A stretch of DNA of 64,000 nt from Phytopseudomonas punonensis (GCF_900142655.1 NZ_FRBQ01000001.1:1412885-1476884), one strand, 5' to 3'; positions 9,129-20,677 are shown, counted from the stretch's first letter. The notes: generated by a model from the sequence alone, not told the origin. Numbers and translations: made by a program.

Positions 9129-9635
9129 TCAGGCCTGCTGGCGGTGCTGCTTTTCCAGCTTCTTCTTGATGCGGTCGCGCTTGAGCGTGGACAGGTAGTC
9201 GACGAACAGCTTGCCGTTGAGGTGGTCGCACTCGTGCTGGATGCACACGGCGAGCAGGCCCTCGGCGATCATTTCGAACGGCTTGCCGTCACGATCCAGG
9301 GCGTTGATCTTCACTTTCTGCGGGCGGTCGACGTTCTCGTAGAAGCCGGGCACCGACAGGCAGCCTTCCTGGTACTGATCCATTTCTTCGGTGAGCGATT
9401 CGAATTGCGGGTTGATGAAAACCAGCGGCTCGCTCTTGTCTTCCGACAGGTCCATCACCACTACGCGCTTGTGCACATTCACCTGGGTAGCGGCGAGGCC
9501 GATCCCGGGGGCGTCGTACATGGTTTCGAACATGTCGTCGATCAGCTGACGCAAAGCGTCATCGACCACGTCCACCGGCTTGGCGATGGTCCGCAGGCGC
9601 GGATCGGGAAATTCGAGAATGTTTAAAATCGCCAT
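9129..9635 (-). CDS. def: Peptide deformylase
   Basis: Removes the N-formyl group from nascent proteins, using a metal (Fe2+ in vivo). The start [14 protein letters not shown] gives 168 residues, the usual length; an in-frame extension upstream is not supported. All three family motifs are present: GIGLAATQV (about 44-52), EGCLSVPG (about 88-95, metal-binding Cys) and QHECDHLNG (about 131-139, two metal-binding His and catalytic Glu). It is divergent from the LysM gene, and its partner fmt follows, as in most gamma-proteobacteria. Confidence 0.97.
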   Translation of the reverse strand: MAILNILEFPDPRLRTIAKPVDVVDDALRQLIDDMFETMYDAPGIGLAATQVNVHKRVVVMDLSEDKSEPLVFINPQFESLTEEMDQYQEGCLSVPGFYENVDRPQKVKINALDRDGKPFEMIAEGLLAVCIQHECDHLNGKLFVDYLSTLKRDRIKKKLEKQHRQQA

Positions 9636-9787
9636 AATACGTTTGTGATGCACTTGTGGAATAAATTCAAAATCCGCTGCTAAGATGACGACAGTATTCA
9701 AAAACGGCGTCAAGCCGCGGATTTACTGGGCTCTGTCGCAGCGCTAGGGCGCTTCACGCGAAGGCACATCATAAAGGGATTCACCGC

Positions 9788-10813
9788 ATGAGGAAATCAC
9801 TACTCGCCCTGCTGCTGGTCGCGGCGAGCGGCCTGGCGCTTGCCGAGGTGCAGCTCAAGGAAGGCCACCCCGACCGTTACACGGTCGTGAAGGGCGATAC
9901 CCTCTGGGATATTTCCGGCAAGTTCCTGCGTCAGCCCTGGAAATGGCCGGAAATCTGGCACGCCAATCCCCAGGTACAGAACCCTCATCTGATCTATCCC
10001 GGCGATGTGCTGAGCCTGGTCTATATCGATGGCCAGCCGCGCCTGGTGCTGGGCCGCGGCGATTCGCGCGGCACCATCAAGCTGTCGCCGAAGGTGCGCA
10101 GCACGCCGATGGCCGAAGCCATTCCGACCATTCCGCTGGAGGCGATCAACAGCTTCCTGCTGAAGAACCGCATCGTCGATTCTCCGGAAGCATTCCAGGG
10201 CGCGCCTTATATCGTGGCCGGCAATGCCGAGCGCGTAGTCAGCGGCGCGGGCGATCGTGTCTACGCTCGCGGCAGTTTCGATCCGAACGCTCCGGTGTAC
10301 GGCATCTTCCGTCAGGGCAAGACTTACACCGACCCGGATACCAAGGAATTCCTCGGCATCAACGCTGACGACATCGGCGGTGGCGAAATCGTCGCCGAGG
10401 AGGAGGGCGTTGGTACCCTCAACCTGACCCGCACCACTCAGGAAGTGCGCAACGGCGACCGCTTGTTCCCCACCGAAGAGCGCGCGATCAACTCCTCCTT
10501 CATGCCGAGCGAACCGAAGACCGAGATCAAGGGCCTGATCCTCGATGTTCCGCGTGGCGTCAGCCAGATCGGTCAGTTCGACGTGGTTACCCTGAACAAG
10601 GGCGCTCGTGACGGCCTGGAGATCGGCAACGTGCTGGCGGTCTACAAGACCGGCGAAACCGTACGCGACCGGGTTACCGGTGAGTCGGTGAAGATTCCGG
10701 ACGAACGCGCCGGCCTGCTGATGGTGTTCCGCACGTACGACAAGCTCAGCTACGGCATGATCCTCAACGCCACGCGGCAGTTGGCGGTAATGGACAAGGT
10801 ACGCAATCCGTAA
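9788..10813 (+). CDS. LysM domain exported protein
   Basis: A 341-residue secreted or periplasmic protein with signal peptide at residues 1-19 (MRKSLLALLLVAASGLALA). One LysM domain (about residues 30-80) starts YTVVKGDTLWDISGKF and ends NPHLIYPGDVLSLV; LysM binds peptidoglycan sugars. The remainder (90-341) is a beta-rich region with no recognised motif, containing GDRVYARGSF and a late KGARDGLEIGNVLAVY segment. It corresponds by position to P. aeruginosa PA0020, divergent from def and upstream of dprA. AAAGGG precedes the ATG. A cell-envelope role is inferred. Confidence 0.88.
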   Translation: MRKSLLALLLVAASGLALAEVQLKEGHPDRYTVVKGDTLWDISGKFLRQPWKWPEIWHANPQVQNPHLIYPGDVLSLVYIDGQPRLVLGRGDSRGTIKLSPKVRSTPMAEAIPTIPLEAINSFLLKNRIVDSPEAFQGAPYIVAGNAERVVSGAGDRVYARGSFDPNAPVYGIFRQGKTYTDPDTKEFLGINADDIGGGEIVAEEEGVGTLNLTRTTQEVRNGDRLFPTEERAINSSFMPSEPKTEIKGLILDVPRGVSQIGQFDVVTLNKGARDGLEIGNVLAVYKTGETVRDRVTGESVKIPDERAGLLMVFRTYDKLSYGMILNATRQLAVMDKVRNP

Positions 10814-10820
10814 CACCTAC

Positions 10821-10850
10821 AAGCCCCGCCGATGCGGGGCTTGTGCTATT
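10821..10850 (+). terminator. Terminator after the LysM gene
   Basis: Stem AAGCCCCGC / GCGGGGCTT (10821-10842) with loop CGAT, followed by a weak T-tract (TTGTGCTATT). It separates the LysM gene from dprA. Confidence 0.7.
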
Positions 10851-10881
10851 CGATAAGGCTCATGATCAAGGATGATCCGCC

Positions 10882-11982
10882 ATGTCGACCTCCCATTCCC
10901 CCGCCGAACTCGAAGCCCGCCTGCGTCTGCATTGTCTGCCGGAGTTGGGGCCGAAGCGTTTCCGTAAATTGCTCAGCGCCTTCGATAGCGCTTCGGCTGC
11001 TCTGAGTGCGCCCGCTGGCGCCTGGCGCTCGCTCGGTTTGCCGCTTGCTTGCAGTGAAGCGCGGCGCAGTCCTGAAATACGTGAACGGGCACGGCTGGCC
11101 CTCGAATGGTTGCAGGCGCCCGGCCAGCAACTGGTGATGTGGGACGAGCCGATTTACCCCGGCTTGCTCGCAGAGATTCCCGATGCGCCGCCACTGCTAT
11201 TCGTGGCGGGTGACCCGACGCTTCTCGAGCGCCCGCAGTTGGCCATGGTCGGCAGCCGCCGTGCTTCCAAGCCGGGCCTGGATACCGCACACAGCTTTGC
11301 CCGCAGCCTGGCGCGTGGAGGCTTCGTGATCACCAGTGGGCTGGCCCTCGGTATCGACGGGGCTGCGCATCAGGGCGCTTTGGACGCCGATGGGCATACC
11401 GTGGCGGTGCTCGGTACTGGACTGCAGTGCTTGTACCCGGCGCGTCACAAGCGCTTGGCGCAAGACATCGTCGAGCGCGGCGGAGCTTTGGTGTCGGAAT
11501 TGCCACTGGACAGCCCGCCCCAGGCCAGCAACTTTCCCCGGCGCAATCGAATCATTTCGGGTCTCTCATTGGGCGTGTTGGTGGTCGAAGCCAGCCCGTC
11601 GAGTGGCTCGCTGATCACCGCACGCCTAGCCGCCGAGCAGGGCCGTGAGGTGTATGCGATTCCTGGCTCCATTCATCATCCTGGGGCCAAGGGCTGCCAT
11701 CAGTTGATTCGCGATGGCGCCACGCTGGTGGAGAGCATTGAGCATATTCTCGAGGCCCTGCGTGGCTGGCAGCAGGCGCCTCTTGCCGAGCAGGCGAGTG
11801 CGCCGCAGCCTGGCGCTACCCATCCATTGCTGGCGCTGTTGTACGCCGCGCCGCACAGCAGCGAAGCCCTAGCTCACGCCGCTGGCTGGCCACTGCCCGA
11901 GGTATTGGCGGCGTTGACCGAGTTGGAGCTGGACGGCCTGGTCGTCTGCGAAGCCGGGCTTTGGGTGGGCCGCAAGCCGTAA
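10882..11982 (+). CDS. dprA: DNA processing protein DprA
   Basis: Binds incoming single-stranded DNA during transformation and loads RecA; it is present in many bacteria not known to be naturally competent. The protein has 366 residues. An N-terminal SAM-like helical part (about 10-80) is followed by the Rossmann-like DprA/Smf core (about 95-300). The core motifs are [34 protein letters not shown] and [15 protein letters not shown]-terminal winged-helix domain (about 305-366) is also present. The ATG has AAGGATGATCC upstream. tsaC starts 35 bases after its stop. Confidence 0.94.
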   Translation: MSTSHSPAELEARLRLHCLPELGPKRFRKLLSAFDSASAALSAPAGAWRSLGLPLACSEARRSPEIRERARLALEWLQAPGQQLVMWDEPIYPGLLAEIPDAPPLLFVAGDPTLLERPQLAMVGSRRASKPGLDTAHSFARSLARGGFVITSGLALGIDGAAHQGALDADGHTVAVLGTGLQCLYPARHKRLAQDIVERGGALVSELPLDSPPQASNFPRRNRIISGLSLGVLVVEASPSSGSLITARLAAEQGREVYAIPGSIHHPGAKGCHQLIRDGATLVESIEHILEALRGWQQAPLAEQASAPQPGATHPLLALLYAAPHSSEALAHAAGWPLPEVLAALTELELDGLVVCEAGLWVGRKP

Positions 11983-12017
11983 TACACTGCGGCCAGTGTT
12001 TTTCGGCGGAGGTGGGC

Positions 12018-12575
12018 ATGGTTACCAGTTGGCAGGTTCAGCAGGCCGCGCGGGTGGTACGTGCCGGTGGTGTGATCGCCTATCCGACCGAGGCGGTCTG
12101 GGGCCTGGGTTGCGATCCATGGGATGAAATGGCCGTCGACCGCCTGCTGGCACTCAAGGAGCGGCCCATGCACAAAGGGCTGATTCTGGTCGCCGACACC
12201 ATTCTCCAGTTCGACTTCCTGCTCGAAGACCTGCCCGAGATCTGGCAGGACCGCCTGGCCAGCACCTGGCCTGGCCCGAATACCTGGCTGGTGCCGCATC
12301 AGGATCGTCTGCCGCAGTGGATTACCGGCGAGCACGACAGCGTGGCGCTGCGGGTCAGCGATCACCCTCGGGTGCGTGAACTCTGTGCGCTGACGGGACC
12401 GTTGGTGTCGACTTCGGCCAACCCTGCCGGTCGACCGTCTGCGAAGTCTCGACTACGTGTTGAGCAGTATTTCCCAAGGCAATTGGATGCGGTGCTGGGC
12501 GGCGCTCTGGGCGGGCGGCGTAATCCGAGCGTGATAAGGGATCTGGTGACTGGTGATGTGCGGCGGCCGGCGTGA
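12018..12575 (+). CDS. tsaC: Threonylcarbamoyl-AMP synthase
   Basis: Makes threonylcarbamoyl-adenylate from threonine, bicarbonate and ATP, the first step of the universal tRNA modification t6A37. The start [14 protein letters not shown] gives 185 residues, equal to the usual TsaC form (without the extra Sua5 domain); GGAGGTGGGC stands before it. YrdC-family features are [14 protein letters not shown] (about 22-35), the [13 protein letters not shown] segment (about 49-61) and [11 protein letters not shown] near residue 135. It is likely co-transcribed with dprA. Confidence 0.95.
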   Translation: MVTSWQVQQAARVVRAGGVIAYPTEAVWGLGCDPWDEMAVDRLLALKERPMHKGLILVADTILQFDFLLEDLPEIWQDRLASTWPGPNTWLVPHQDRLPQWITGEHDSVALRVSDHPRVRELCALTGPLVSTSANPAGRPSAKSRLRVEQYFPRQLDAVLGGALGGRRNPSVIRDLVTGDVRRPA

Positions 12576-12608
12576 TGCTTGATGGCAAAAGCAGCCACTC
12601 GGCGGTTG

Positions 12609-13080
12609 CGTAGGAGCGGCTTTAGCCGCGAGCTCTTTACGCCTCACATGCGATGCGTGAGCTATGGTTTGCCAGCATTATCGCGTTGCTCATACGTCCG
12701 GTTCCGCTCTGACGAGCGGGTTTCTTTTGGCATCGCCCCAAAAGAAACCAAAAGGTCTAGCCCCGACATACGGCCCCAGCTTCGCTGGGGTTCCCTCACT
12801 CCATCATTGCTCCGAGGGCACGCCGCGAAGGGCCATCCCTGGCCCATCGCGGCTCTCGCGGCATCCATGCCGCTCAACCCTCTCCACAACGATTCCGTTC
12901 GGCTTCCTGAAGGGGCGATTGGTGTCGCCTGCTAATTTTTTGGCATGAAAAGCACCAAAAAGGCAAAGTGGCCGAAGGGCCGCACCCGCCACCTGCCGGC
13001 CGATAGAGGCAAATCTCTACAAAACGAAAGCAACCGTAGGGTGGATCCCGCTTCACCGATCCACCATTGCAACGTATTGG
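12609..13080. repeat. Non-coding repeat patch between tsaC and qor
   Basis: This 0.5-kb stretch holds no credible gene. It starts with one REP arm (12609-12632, GTAGGAGCGGCTTTAGCCGC). Then comes a block that begins with an inverted pair TTTCTTTTGG / CCAAAAGAAA (12721-12752) and runs through GC-rich short palindromes to about 13000. It ends with a half copy of the GTAGGGTGGA repeat (13037-13072). Short open frames in several registers are in this kind of sequence routinely over-called as genes in Pseudomonas. Origin and function are unknown. Confidence 0.65.
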
Positions 13081-13084
13081 CCCT

Positions 13085-13127
13085 AAAAATCCCGCCGCCT
13101 TTCGCGCTAGGTAAACACGAAAGGCAG
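13085..13127 (-). terminator. Terminator of qor
   Basis: On the minus strand a stem CGAAAGGC type (13097-13104 with 13118-13125, extended by CCGC/GCGG) is followed by GGGATTTTTAG, about 20 bases after the qor stop. Confidence 0.7.
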
Positions 13128-13143
13128 CGGATAGGGCCCCGGC

Positions 13144-15217
<2,074 letters not shown>

Positions 15218-15222
15218 AGCGC

Positions 15223-15259
15223 GGCGGCAAAAGCTTCAGGCTTGCCGCCTTTGGCTTTT
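15223..15259 (+). terminator. Weak terminator/attenuator between hemF and aroE
   Basis: Stem GGCGGCAA (15223-15230) / TTGCCGCC (15242-15249), loop of 11, then TTTGGCTTTT. The T-tract is interrupted, so some read-through into aroE is likely. Confidence 0.55.
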
Positions 15260-15275
15260 ACGCGCGGAAATGTTC

Positions 15276-16100
15276 ATGGATCGCTACGGTGTATTCGGCA
15301 ACCCCATCGGTCACAGCAAGTCGCCGCTGATCCACCGGCTGTTCGCTGAACAGACTGGCCAGCAGCTGAGCTACGAAGCGCTGCTGGCGCCGCTGGACGA
15401 TTTCGACGGTTATGCTCGCGCCTTCTTCGCCGAAGGCCTCGGCGGTAACGTCACAGTGCCGTTCAAGGAGCAGGCCTTCGCACTGGCCGACAGCCTCACC
15501 GAGCGCGCCCGCCGCGCCGGTGCGGTGAATACCCTGAAAAAACTCGACGACGGCAGCCTGCTCGGTGACAACACGGACGGCGCCGGCCTGGTGCGTGATC
15601 TGACCGTGAATGCCGGCATCGAGCTGCGTGGCAAGCGCATCCTGCTGCTTGGCGCCGGTGGCGCGGTGCGCGGCATTCTCGAACCCTTCCTGGCTCAGCA
15701 ACCGCAAGCCCTGGTGATCGCCAACCGCACCGTGGACAAGGCCGAGAGGCTGGCCCGCCAGTTCGCCGACCTCGGCCCGGTGGTGGCCAGCGGTTTCGAC
15801 TGGATCGACGCGCCGGTGGACCTGATCATCAACGGCACTTCGGCCAGCCTGGCCGGCGAGCTGCCGCCTATTGCCGCCAGCCTCATCCAGCCCGGTCACA
15901 CCAGCTGCTACGACATGATGTACGGCGCCGGCCCCACGGCGTTCAACCGCTGGGCGGCAGAGCAGGGAGCTGCGCGGACCCTCGATGGTCTTGGCATGCT
16001 GGTCGAGCAGGCGGTGGAAGCCTTCCATCTGTGGCGTGGCGAACGCCCTGACAGCGCGCCGGTGCTCGCCGAACTGCGCCGGCAACTGGCAGCCGGCTGA
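15276..16100 (+). CDS. aroE: Shikimate dehydrogenase (NADP+)
   Basis: Reduces 3-dehydroshikimate to shikimate in the aromatic amino acid pathway. The second of two nearby ATGs is chosen ([17 protein letters not shown], 274 residues, usual length; GGA 7 bases before). An ATG two codons earlier at 15270 is possible. Substrate residues are in GHSKSPLIH (12-20), the catalytic Lys is in VTVPFKEQA (about 60-68) and Asp in NTDGAG (about 100-105). The NADP-binding loop is GAGGAVRG (about 128-135). It completes the housekeeping block that is collinear with P. aeruginosa PA0015-PA0025. Confidence 0.96.
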   Translation: MDRYGVFGNPIGHSKSPLIHRLFAEQTGQQLSYEALLAPLDDFDGYARAFFAEGLGGNVTVPFKEQAFALADSLTERARRAGAVNTLKKLDDGSLLGDNTDGAGLVRDLTVNAGIELRGKRILLLGAGGAVRGILEPFLAQQPQALVIANRTVDKAERLARQFADLGPVVASGFDWIDAPVDLIINGTSASLAGELPPIAASLIQPGHTSCYDMMYGAGPTAFNRWAAEQGAARTLDGLGMLVEQAVEAFHLWRGERPDSAPVLAELRRQLAAG

Positions 16101-16225
16101 TCTCGCCTGCAGGGCTGTGCCGAATTCGTCATCGCCGTGGAGTAAAGCGATCAAGCCAATAGGTCGCCACGCCAGTGTATAAGGTCGGCATCCGCCACTG
16201 ACCTTATCGCCGCCACAGGAGCCCC

Positions 16226-17233
16226 ATGATGATTCGACTGACCCTGGACGAAGCCCGCAATTTGTCCCTGTCCATCCTGCGCCATGCCGGTTTCAGCGAA
16301 GCGCAGGCCCAAGCGGTGACCGTCACCGTGGTAGCCGGCGAGCGCGATGGCTGCGCCTCCCATGGGCTGTACCGCGTGTTGGGCTGCGTCGGTTCGCTGA
16401 AGGCCGGCAAGGTGGTCGCCGACGCCGAGCCCGAGGTGATCGACCAGGCGCCGTCGATCGTGCGTGTGGATGCCCGTGGCGGCTTCTCGCAACTGGCCTT
16501 TCAGGCGGGGTTGCCGGTACTGGCCGACAAGGCCAGGGCCAACGGCATCGCGGCCCTGGCGATCAACCGCTGTGTGCACTTTTCCGCATTGTGGGTGGAG
16601 ATCGAACAGCTCACCGCGCTCGGTCTCGTCGCCCTGGCCTGCAACCCTAGCCATGCCTGGGTGGCGCCGGCCGGCGGCAGCAAACCGATCTTCGGCACCA
16701 ACCCCATCGCCTTCGGCTGGCCGCGTGCCGGCAAGCATCCGTTCATCTTCGACTTCGCCACCAGCGCCATCGCCCGTGGTGACATCGAGCTGCACCGCCG
16801 CGCCGGCAAGCCGATTCCCGAAGGCTGGGGCATCGATGCCAGCGGCCAGCCCAGCACCAGTGCCGAAGCGGTGATGAACGGCGCCATGCTGACCTTTGGT
16901 GGACACAAGGGCTCGGCGCTGGCGGCCATGGTGGAGTTGATCGCCGGGCCGCTGATCGGCGACCTGACCAGTGCCGAGTCGCTGGCCTACGACGCTGGCA
17001 GCAAGTCGTCGCCGTACCACGGCGAGCTGATCATCGTCCTCGACCCGCAACGCTTTCTTGGCGCCGCGGCCGACGAGCACCTGGCGCGGGCGGAGGCGCT
17101 GTTTGACGGCATCGAAGGGCAGGGCGCGCGGCTGCCTTCGCAGCGCCGCTACGACGCCCGTGAGCGCAGCCTTGTCGACGGCGTGCAGATTCCCCAGGCG
17201 CTCTACGACGACCTCAAGGCACTGCTCAGTTGA
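16226..17233 (+). CDS. Ldh-family NAD(P)H-dependent reductase, DpkA-like
   Basis: Belongs to the malate/L-lactate/ureidoglycolate dehydrogenase-type family. 335 residues; two adjacent ATGs follow CAGGAG, so the start may be one codon later. The catalytic-His region is ERDGCASHGLYR (about 43-54). VHFSALWVEIE, the NPSHAWVAPAGG and FGTNPIAFGWPR stretches, and TFGGHKGSALAAMVEL near residue 230 are family blocks. The best match from memory is the Pseudomonas delta1-piperideine-2-carboxylate/delta1-pyrroline-2-carboxylate reductase (DpkA), which acts in D-lysine and hydroxyproline-related catabolism. No catabolic partner lies next to it, so the substrate stays uncertain. The end overlaps the convergent gene by 8 bases. 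Confidence 0.82.
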   Translation: MMIRLTLDEARNLSLSILRHAGFSEAQAQAVTVTVVAGERDGCASHGLYRVLGCVGSLKAGKVVADAEPEVIDQAPSIVRVDARGGFSQLAFQAGLPVLADKARANGIAALAINRCVHFSALWVEIEQLTALGLVALACNPSHAWVAPAGGSKPIFGTNPIAFGWPRAGKHPFIFDFATSAIARGDIELHRRAGKPIPEGWGIDASGQPSTSAEAVMNGAMLTFGGHKGSALAAMVELIAGPLIGDLTSAESLAYDAGSKSSPYHGELIIVLDPQRFLGAAADEHLARAEALFDGIEGQGARLPSQRRYDARERSLVDGVQIPQALYDDLKALLS

Positions 17234-17750
17234 TGCTGTAGCCGCGCCCGCTCAGGCAGGCGCCCAGTGCGCGGCGATAGTAGTCGGTGGCGCTGGCGGC
17301 CGGCGCACTGACTGCGGTAGCCGGATCGAACCCGCTCTGGCTGACAGCCCAACTGTGGCATTCGTAGCGGTCGCGGGCCTGCAGGTCGGCGTTCTGGCCG
17401 CGGGCCGGATAGGCGATCACATTGTAGTTGGCCGCAGGTGCCGCCACGGCTACCGGCGGAGCCTCGACCACGATGTACTGTCGGCGGTCGGCGTTCCACA
17501 TGTAGTAGGTGCCTGCCGCCACGAAGTACAGCGCGCTGCCAATCCACAGTTCACGGGCGGATTCCGGCAGACCATGGCCATGACGTGGGCCCGGGCCGCC
17601 CCAGCCTGGCCCTGGGCCGCCGTGCCCGTGATATACACCTGGGCCTCCAGGGCCACCACTTGGCCCGCCGGGCCCCGCCAGCGCATTCAGGGAAAGCGTT
17701 GCGAGCAACAGTGCAGCGATGGCGGAACGGGGGAGACTTGCGTTCATCAT
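17226..17750 (-). CDS. Exported Gly/His/Pro-rich protein of unknown function
   Basis: 174 residues. Signal peptide at about 1-25 (SLNALA|GP). A low-complexity segment (residues 26-60) alternates GGPG, GHGG and PRHGH and could bind metal or stay disordered. A hydrophobic or beta segment, LWIGSALYFVAAGTYYMWN (68-86), precedes IVVEAPP. The C-terminus holds a conserved-looking RDRYECHSWAVSQSGFDPA block and a final YYRRALGACLSGRGY with two Cys that may form a disulfide. The C-terminal block occurs in many proteobacterial exported proteins of unknown role. A double ATG starts it; the start could be the second. Its 3' end overlaps the reductase gene tail to tail. Confidence 0.75.
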   Translation of the reverse strand: MMNASLPRSAIAALLLATLSLNALAGPGGPSGGPGGPGVYHGHGGPGPGWGGPGPRHGHGLPESARELWIGSALYFVAAGTYYMWNADRRQYIVVEAPPVAVAAPAANYNVIAYPARGQNADLQARDRYECHSWAVSQSGFDPATAVSAPAASATDYYRRALGACLSGRGYSIN

Positions 17751-17873
17751 GGGCTCCAGAGAAGGCGATGACCCGCCAGATGGCGGGGCAGCATCAATTA
17801 TCGGAGCGCTTGTGCAAGGTGCCGTCAGGCAGATGTAAAGGTGGTGTAAAGGCGTTTGGGGCTGGGGCTTTAG

Positions 17874-18203
17874 TCAGTCCAGAGCAAGGCAGGCAGCGAC
17901 GCTTTGCTCAAGAATTTCTATCAGCTCTGCGTCCATGTAGCGGTACTCGTCTGGAATATCCAGCACGTGCAGCGGCTTGTGAGTCAGCAGCCGGTTGAAG
18001 TCTGCCATCAGCCGGCTCTTGTGCTTGTGCTCCATGACGATCACCACATCGGCCCACTGAATATCGCTGGCGTTTACCGTTCGGCGTGCCTTCGGGCTGG
18101 TGCCCGCCGAGCGCACGCTGAGCCCTGGCTGCTTGCGCCAAACCGTCTCGGCAGTTGGGCTGCGCCACTGGTTGCGGCTGCAGATGAACAGAACGTTGGT
18201 CAT
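17874..18203 (-). CDS. Low-molecular-weight protein tyrosine phosphatase family protein
   Basis: A 109-residue cytoplasmic phosphatase-like protein, shorter than classical LMW-PTPs (about 150). The P-loop CSRNQWRS (C8 to S15) fits C-x5-R-S, with C8 as nucleophile and R14 binding phosphate. The general-acid Asp is probably in LDIPDEYRYMD near the C-terminus. The start MTNVLFICSRNQWRS lies 13 bases after the cobJ stop, so it is probably the last gene of the cob operon. Whether it has a cobalamin-related substrate or is merely co-transcribed is unknown. A longer N-terminal extension into cobJ is not favoured. Confidence 0.85.
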   Translation of the reverse strand: MTNVLFICSRNQWRSPTAETVWRKQPGLSVRSAGTSPKARRTVNASDIQWADVVIVMEHKHKSRLMADFNRLLTHKPLHVLDIPDEYRYMDAELIEILEQSVAACLALD

Positions 18204-18216
18204 GGCCGGTGCTCGT

Positions 18217-19875
18217 TCACTGCTGTGGATAACTGCGCGGCGTGTACACCCATTCGCCGCCGTCGCCACGCGGGAAGCGCCGCGTCTGGCTGGAACCGAT
18301 GATCACCAGGGTGCGCATGTCGACCATCTCCGGCGTCAGCTCGCCGAGGCTGAGCACGCGCAGAGCCTCGGCGGGGCGGCCGATATCGCGGCCGAGCACC
18401 ACCACGGTATCGGGCGTGCGATGCGTGCGGACGATGTCCAGGGCGCGGCCGAGCTGCCAGGGGCGAGCTTTGGAGATCGGGTTGTAGAAGGCCATGGCGA
18501 GGTCGGCCACGCCGGCGTGGTCGAGGCGGTTTTCGATCACCGCCCAGGGCTTGAGGTTGTCCGATAGGGAGATCAGGCAGAAATCGTGGCCCAGCGGCGC
18601 CCCTGCCTTGGCAGCGGTGGCCAGGGCCGCGGAGACGCCGGGCAGCACTTGCAGCTCGACGGCGTGCCACTCGACGGGTGCTGCGGTCTCTTCGAGAGCC
18701 TCCAGCACCGCCGCGGCCATGGCGAATACGCCGGGGTCGCCGGAGGAAATCACCACCACGCGGCGGCCGCTTGCAGCCAGCTCGAAGGCGTGACGGGCGC
18801 GCTGCAGTTCCTCGCGGTTGTCGCTGCAATGGCGCACCTGATCATCGCGCAGCGGCTCGGCCATGCGCACATAGGTCTCGTAGCCGAGCAGATCCTGGGC
18901 TTCATCCAGGGCGCGACGCACGGCTGGGGTCATATGCTCGGCGGCGCCGGGGCCCAGGCCGATCACGCTCAGGCGCCCACGTGGGCGGCCGATGGTTTGC
19001 GCAGCTTCGGGAGACGCGGCCTTTAGCAGCTGCAGGTTTTCGCCGCACTTCACCTGCGGCGGCAGTACATCGTCAGCGCCGATAAAGCGTAGCGGCACGG
19101 CGAGATCGGCCGCCACCTGAGCCAACTGCCTGTCGCCCATCAGCGTTTGCGGCGCGAGCAGGGCGGCGAGGGATTTCTGTGCCAGGCCTGCCTGTTCGAA
19201 CGCCTGGCCGATTCGCGCGGCAAGGTTGTCCACCTCGTCGACCACGGCCAGCAGCGTGCGTGGATGAATCAGCAGTTCGTCCGGCGGGCTTGTGCGTTGC
19301 TCGGTGGTGATACGCAGGGTGCGCCCGGCATTCTCGGCCATCGGCAGCTTGCTCTGGTCCAGCCATGGCGCGTCACCGTCGATGCGCAGGTTTTCGCCGC
19401 CGAGCAGGTCGGAGACGAAGCGTTTGCCTTGCTCGATATCGGCCAGCATGTAGCCGCTCGGCGGGTCGAGCAGGCAGGTGCCGAAACGCAGTTCGCCGCT
19501 GGTGGTGATCGCCGCGCTGACCTGCAGCGCAGCGGCGATTTCCCGCGCCATACGGTTGACCCCACCGAGGCCGCCGAGCAGCGGCACCACGGCACTGCCG
19601 TCTTCGGCCACGGCCAGCACCGGCGGCTCGGCGCCCTTGTTGGCGAGCAGCGGCGCCAGGCTGCGGATCACGATACCGGCGGCGCACAGGGCGATGATCG
19701 GCGTGTCGCTGCGGTACAGGCTGCGCAGGGTGTCGCCGAAGTCGTCATAGGCCTGATCGACCTCGACTCGCCCGTTCAGGCCATGGATAACGGCCTGTGG
19801 ATAAAGTGCCTGGATGCGCCGGGCAGTGGCCAGCGCGGAGGGGCCGAGGATGACGATGGCGGGGGAAACAGTCAT
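18217..19875 (-). CDS. cobJ: CbiG-like domain / precorrin-3B C17-methyltransferase fusion
   Basis: Methylates C17 and contracts the ring in aerobic cobalamin synthesis (precorrin-3B to precorrin-4). 552 residues in two parts. Residues 1-310 resemble CbiG: TPIIALCAAGIVIRSLAPLL, then VPLLGGLGGVNRMA, and a C-terminal CbiG subdomain. Residues 315-552 are a tetrapyrrole methylase: GRLSVIGLGPGAAEHMTP, VVISSGDPGVFAMA, LPGVSAALA. This fused form is standard in Pseudomonas. I take the ATG at 19875 (MTVSPAIVILG); a GTG 45 bases upstream, overlapping cobI, is possible but lacks a ribosome site. It continues the minus-strand cob operon. Confidence 0.93.
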   Translation of the reverse strand: MTVSPAIVILGPSALATARRIQALYPQAVIHGLNGRVEVDQAYDDFGDTLRSLYRSDTPIIALCAAGIVIRSLAPLLANKGAEPPVLAVAEDGSAVVPLLGGLGGVNRMAREIAAALQVSAAITTSGELRFGTCLLDPPSGYMLADIEQGKRFVSDLLGGENLRIDGDAPWLDQSKLPMAENAGRTLRITTEQRTSPPDELLIHPRTLLAVVDEVDNLAARIGQAFEQAGLAQKSLAALLAPQTLMGDRQLAQVAADLAVPLRFIGADDVLPPQVKCGENLQLLKAASPEAAQTIGRPRGRLSVIGLGPGAAEHMTPAVRRALDEAQDLLGYETYVRMAEPLRDDQVRHCSDNREELQRARHAFELAASGRRVVVISSGDPGVFAMAAAVLEALEETAAPVEWHAVELQVLPGVSAALATAAKAGAPLGHDFCLISLSDNLKPWAVIENRLDHAGVADLAMAFYNPISKARPWQLGRALDIVRTHRTPDTVVVLGRDIGRPAEALRVLSLGELTPEMVDMRTLVIIGSSQTRRFPRGDGGEWVYTPRSYPQQ

Positions 19876-19912
19876 TGGGATTCCAGATTCAACGTGCAGG
19901 AGAGGGCGCGGC

Positions 19913-20677
19913 TCAGCCACGCCACTTTTCGCCCGGCACCACGATCATCGAAAAATACGGCGAGGCCATCGGCTCGACTTCATCGAGCGGCACGATGCGC
20001 TGGTTGGCCATGGTCGCGCGCTCCACGTAATGGGCGCGGTCGTGCAGGCCCAGGCTCTGCAGCACGCGGCGCACTTTCTCGAAGTTGCGGCCGAGCTTCA
20101 TCACCACGGCGGCTTCGGCGCCCTGCAGACGCTCGCGCAGCTCGTCCTCGGGCAGCACGCCGGAAAGCACCGACAGGCTCTGGTTGCGGTACACCAGCGG
20201 CACGCCGAGCACCGCGGCGCTGCCGAGCATCGAGCACACCCCGGGAATCACCTCGGCCTGGTAGCGCTCGGCCAGGCGGTCGTGCAGGTACATGTAGGAG
20301 CCGTAGAAGAACGGGTCGCCCTCGCAGATCACCGCCACGTCACGACCGGCATCCAGGTGCTCGGCGATCTGCACCGCGCAGGTGTCGTAGAAGTCGCTGA
20401 TCACGCCTTCGTAGGTCAGCGGCGGCTCGAGCTTTTCGGTGGTCACCGGGTAGACCAGCGGCAGGCGCTGCTGGCTGTCGTCCAGGTGTGCCTCGATGAT
20501 GCCGAAGGCGTTGCCGCCCTGGCCGACGTTGGCCTTGGCCTTGGCCACGAAGTAGCCGACCACCGGCGCCGACTTGAGCAGGCGCAGGGCCTTGAGGGTG
20601 ATCAGCTCCGGGTCGCCCGGGCCTACGCCCAGGCCGAGCAGGCGGCCTTTGCCGGGGCGGTTCATACCGGTCATCAC
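19913..20677 (-). CDS. cobI: Precorrin-2 C20-methyltransferase
   Basis: Methylates C20 of precorrin-2 with SAM to give precorrin-3A, the step that commits the tetrapyrrole to cobalamin. 254 residues. Tetrapyrrole-methylase motifs: [18 protein letters not shown] near the N-terminus, [18 protein letters not shown] (about 115-132) and [16 protein letters not shown] (about 143-158). The alternative start MNRPGKGRL four codons later is also plausible. The ATG overlaps the cobH stop (ATGA). Confidence 0.95.
   Translation of the reverse strand: MMTGMNRPGKGRLLGLGVGPGDPELITLKALRLLKSAPVVGYFVAKAKANVGQGGNAFGIIEAHLDDSQQRLPLVYPVTTEKLEPPLTYEGVISDFYDTCAVQIAEHLDAGRDVAVICEGDPFFYGSYMYLHDRLAERYQAEVIPGVCSMLGSAAVLGVPLVYRNQSLSVLSGVLPEDELRERLQGAEAAVVMKLGRNFEKVRRVLQSLGLHDRAHYVERATMANQRIVPLDEVEPMASPYFSMIVVPGEKWRG

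Noticed and set aside
12579..13056. Several short frames between tsaC and qor
   Set aside because: They overlap each other on both strands in a repeat patch and have no ribosome sites or conserved features.
19876..19920. Upstream GTG start for cobJ
   Set aside because: It would overlap cobI by 8 bases and adds 15 residues not typical of the family, without a ribosome site; kept only as an alternative.
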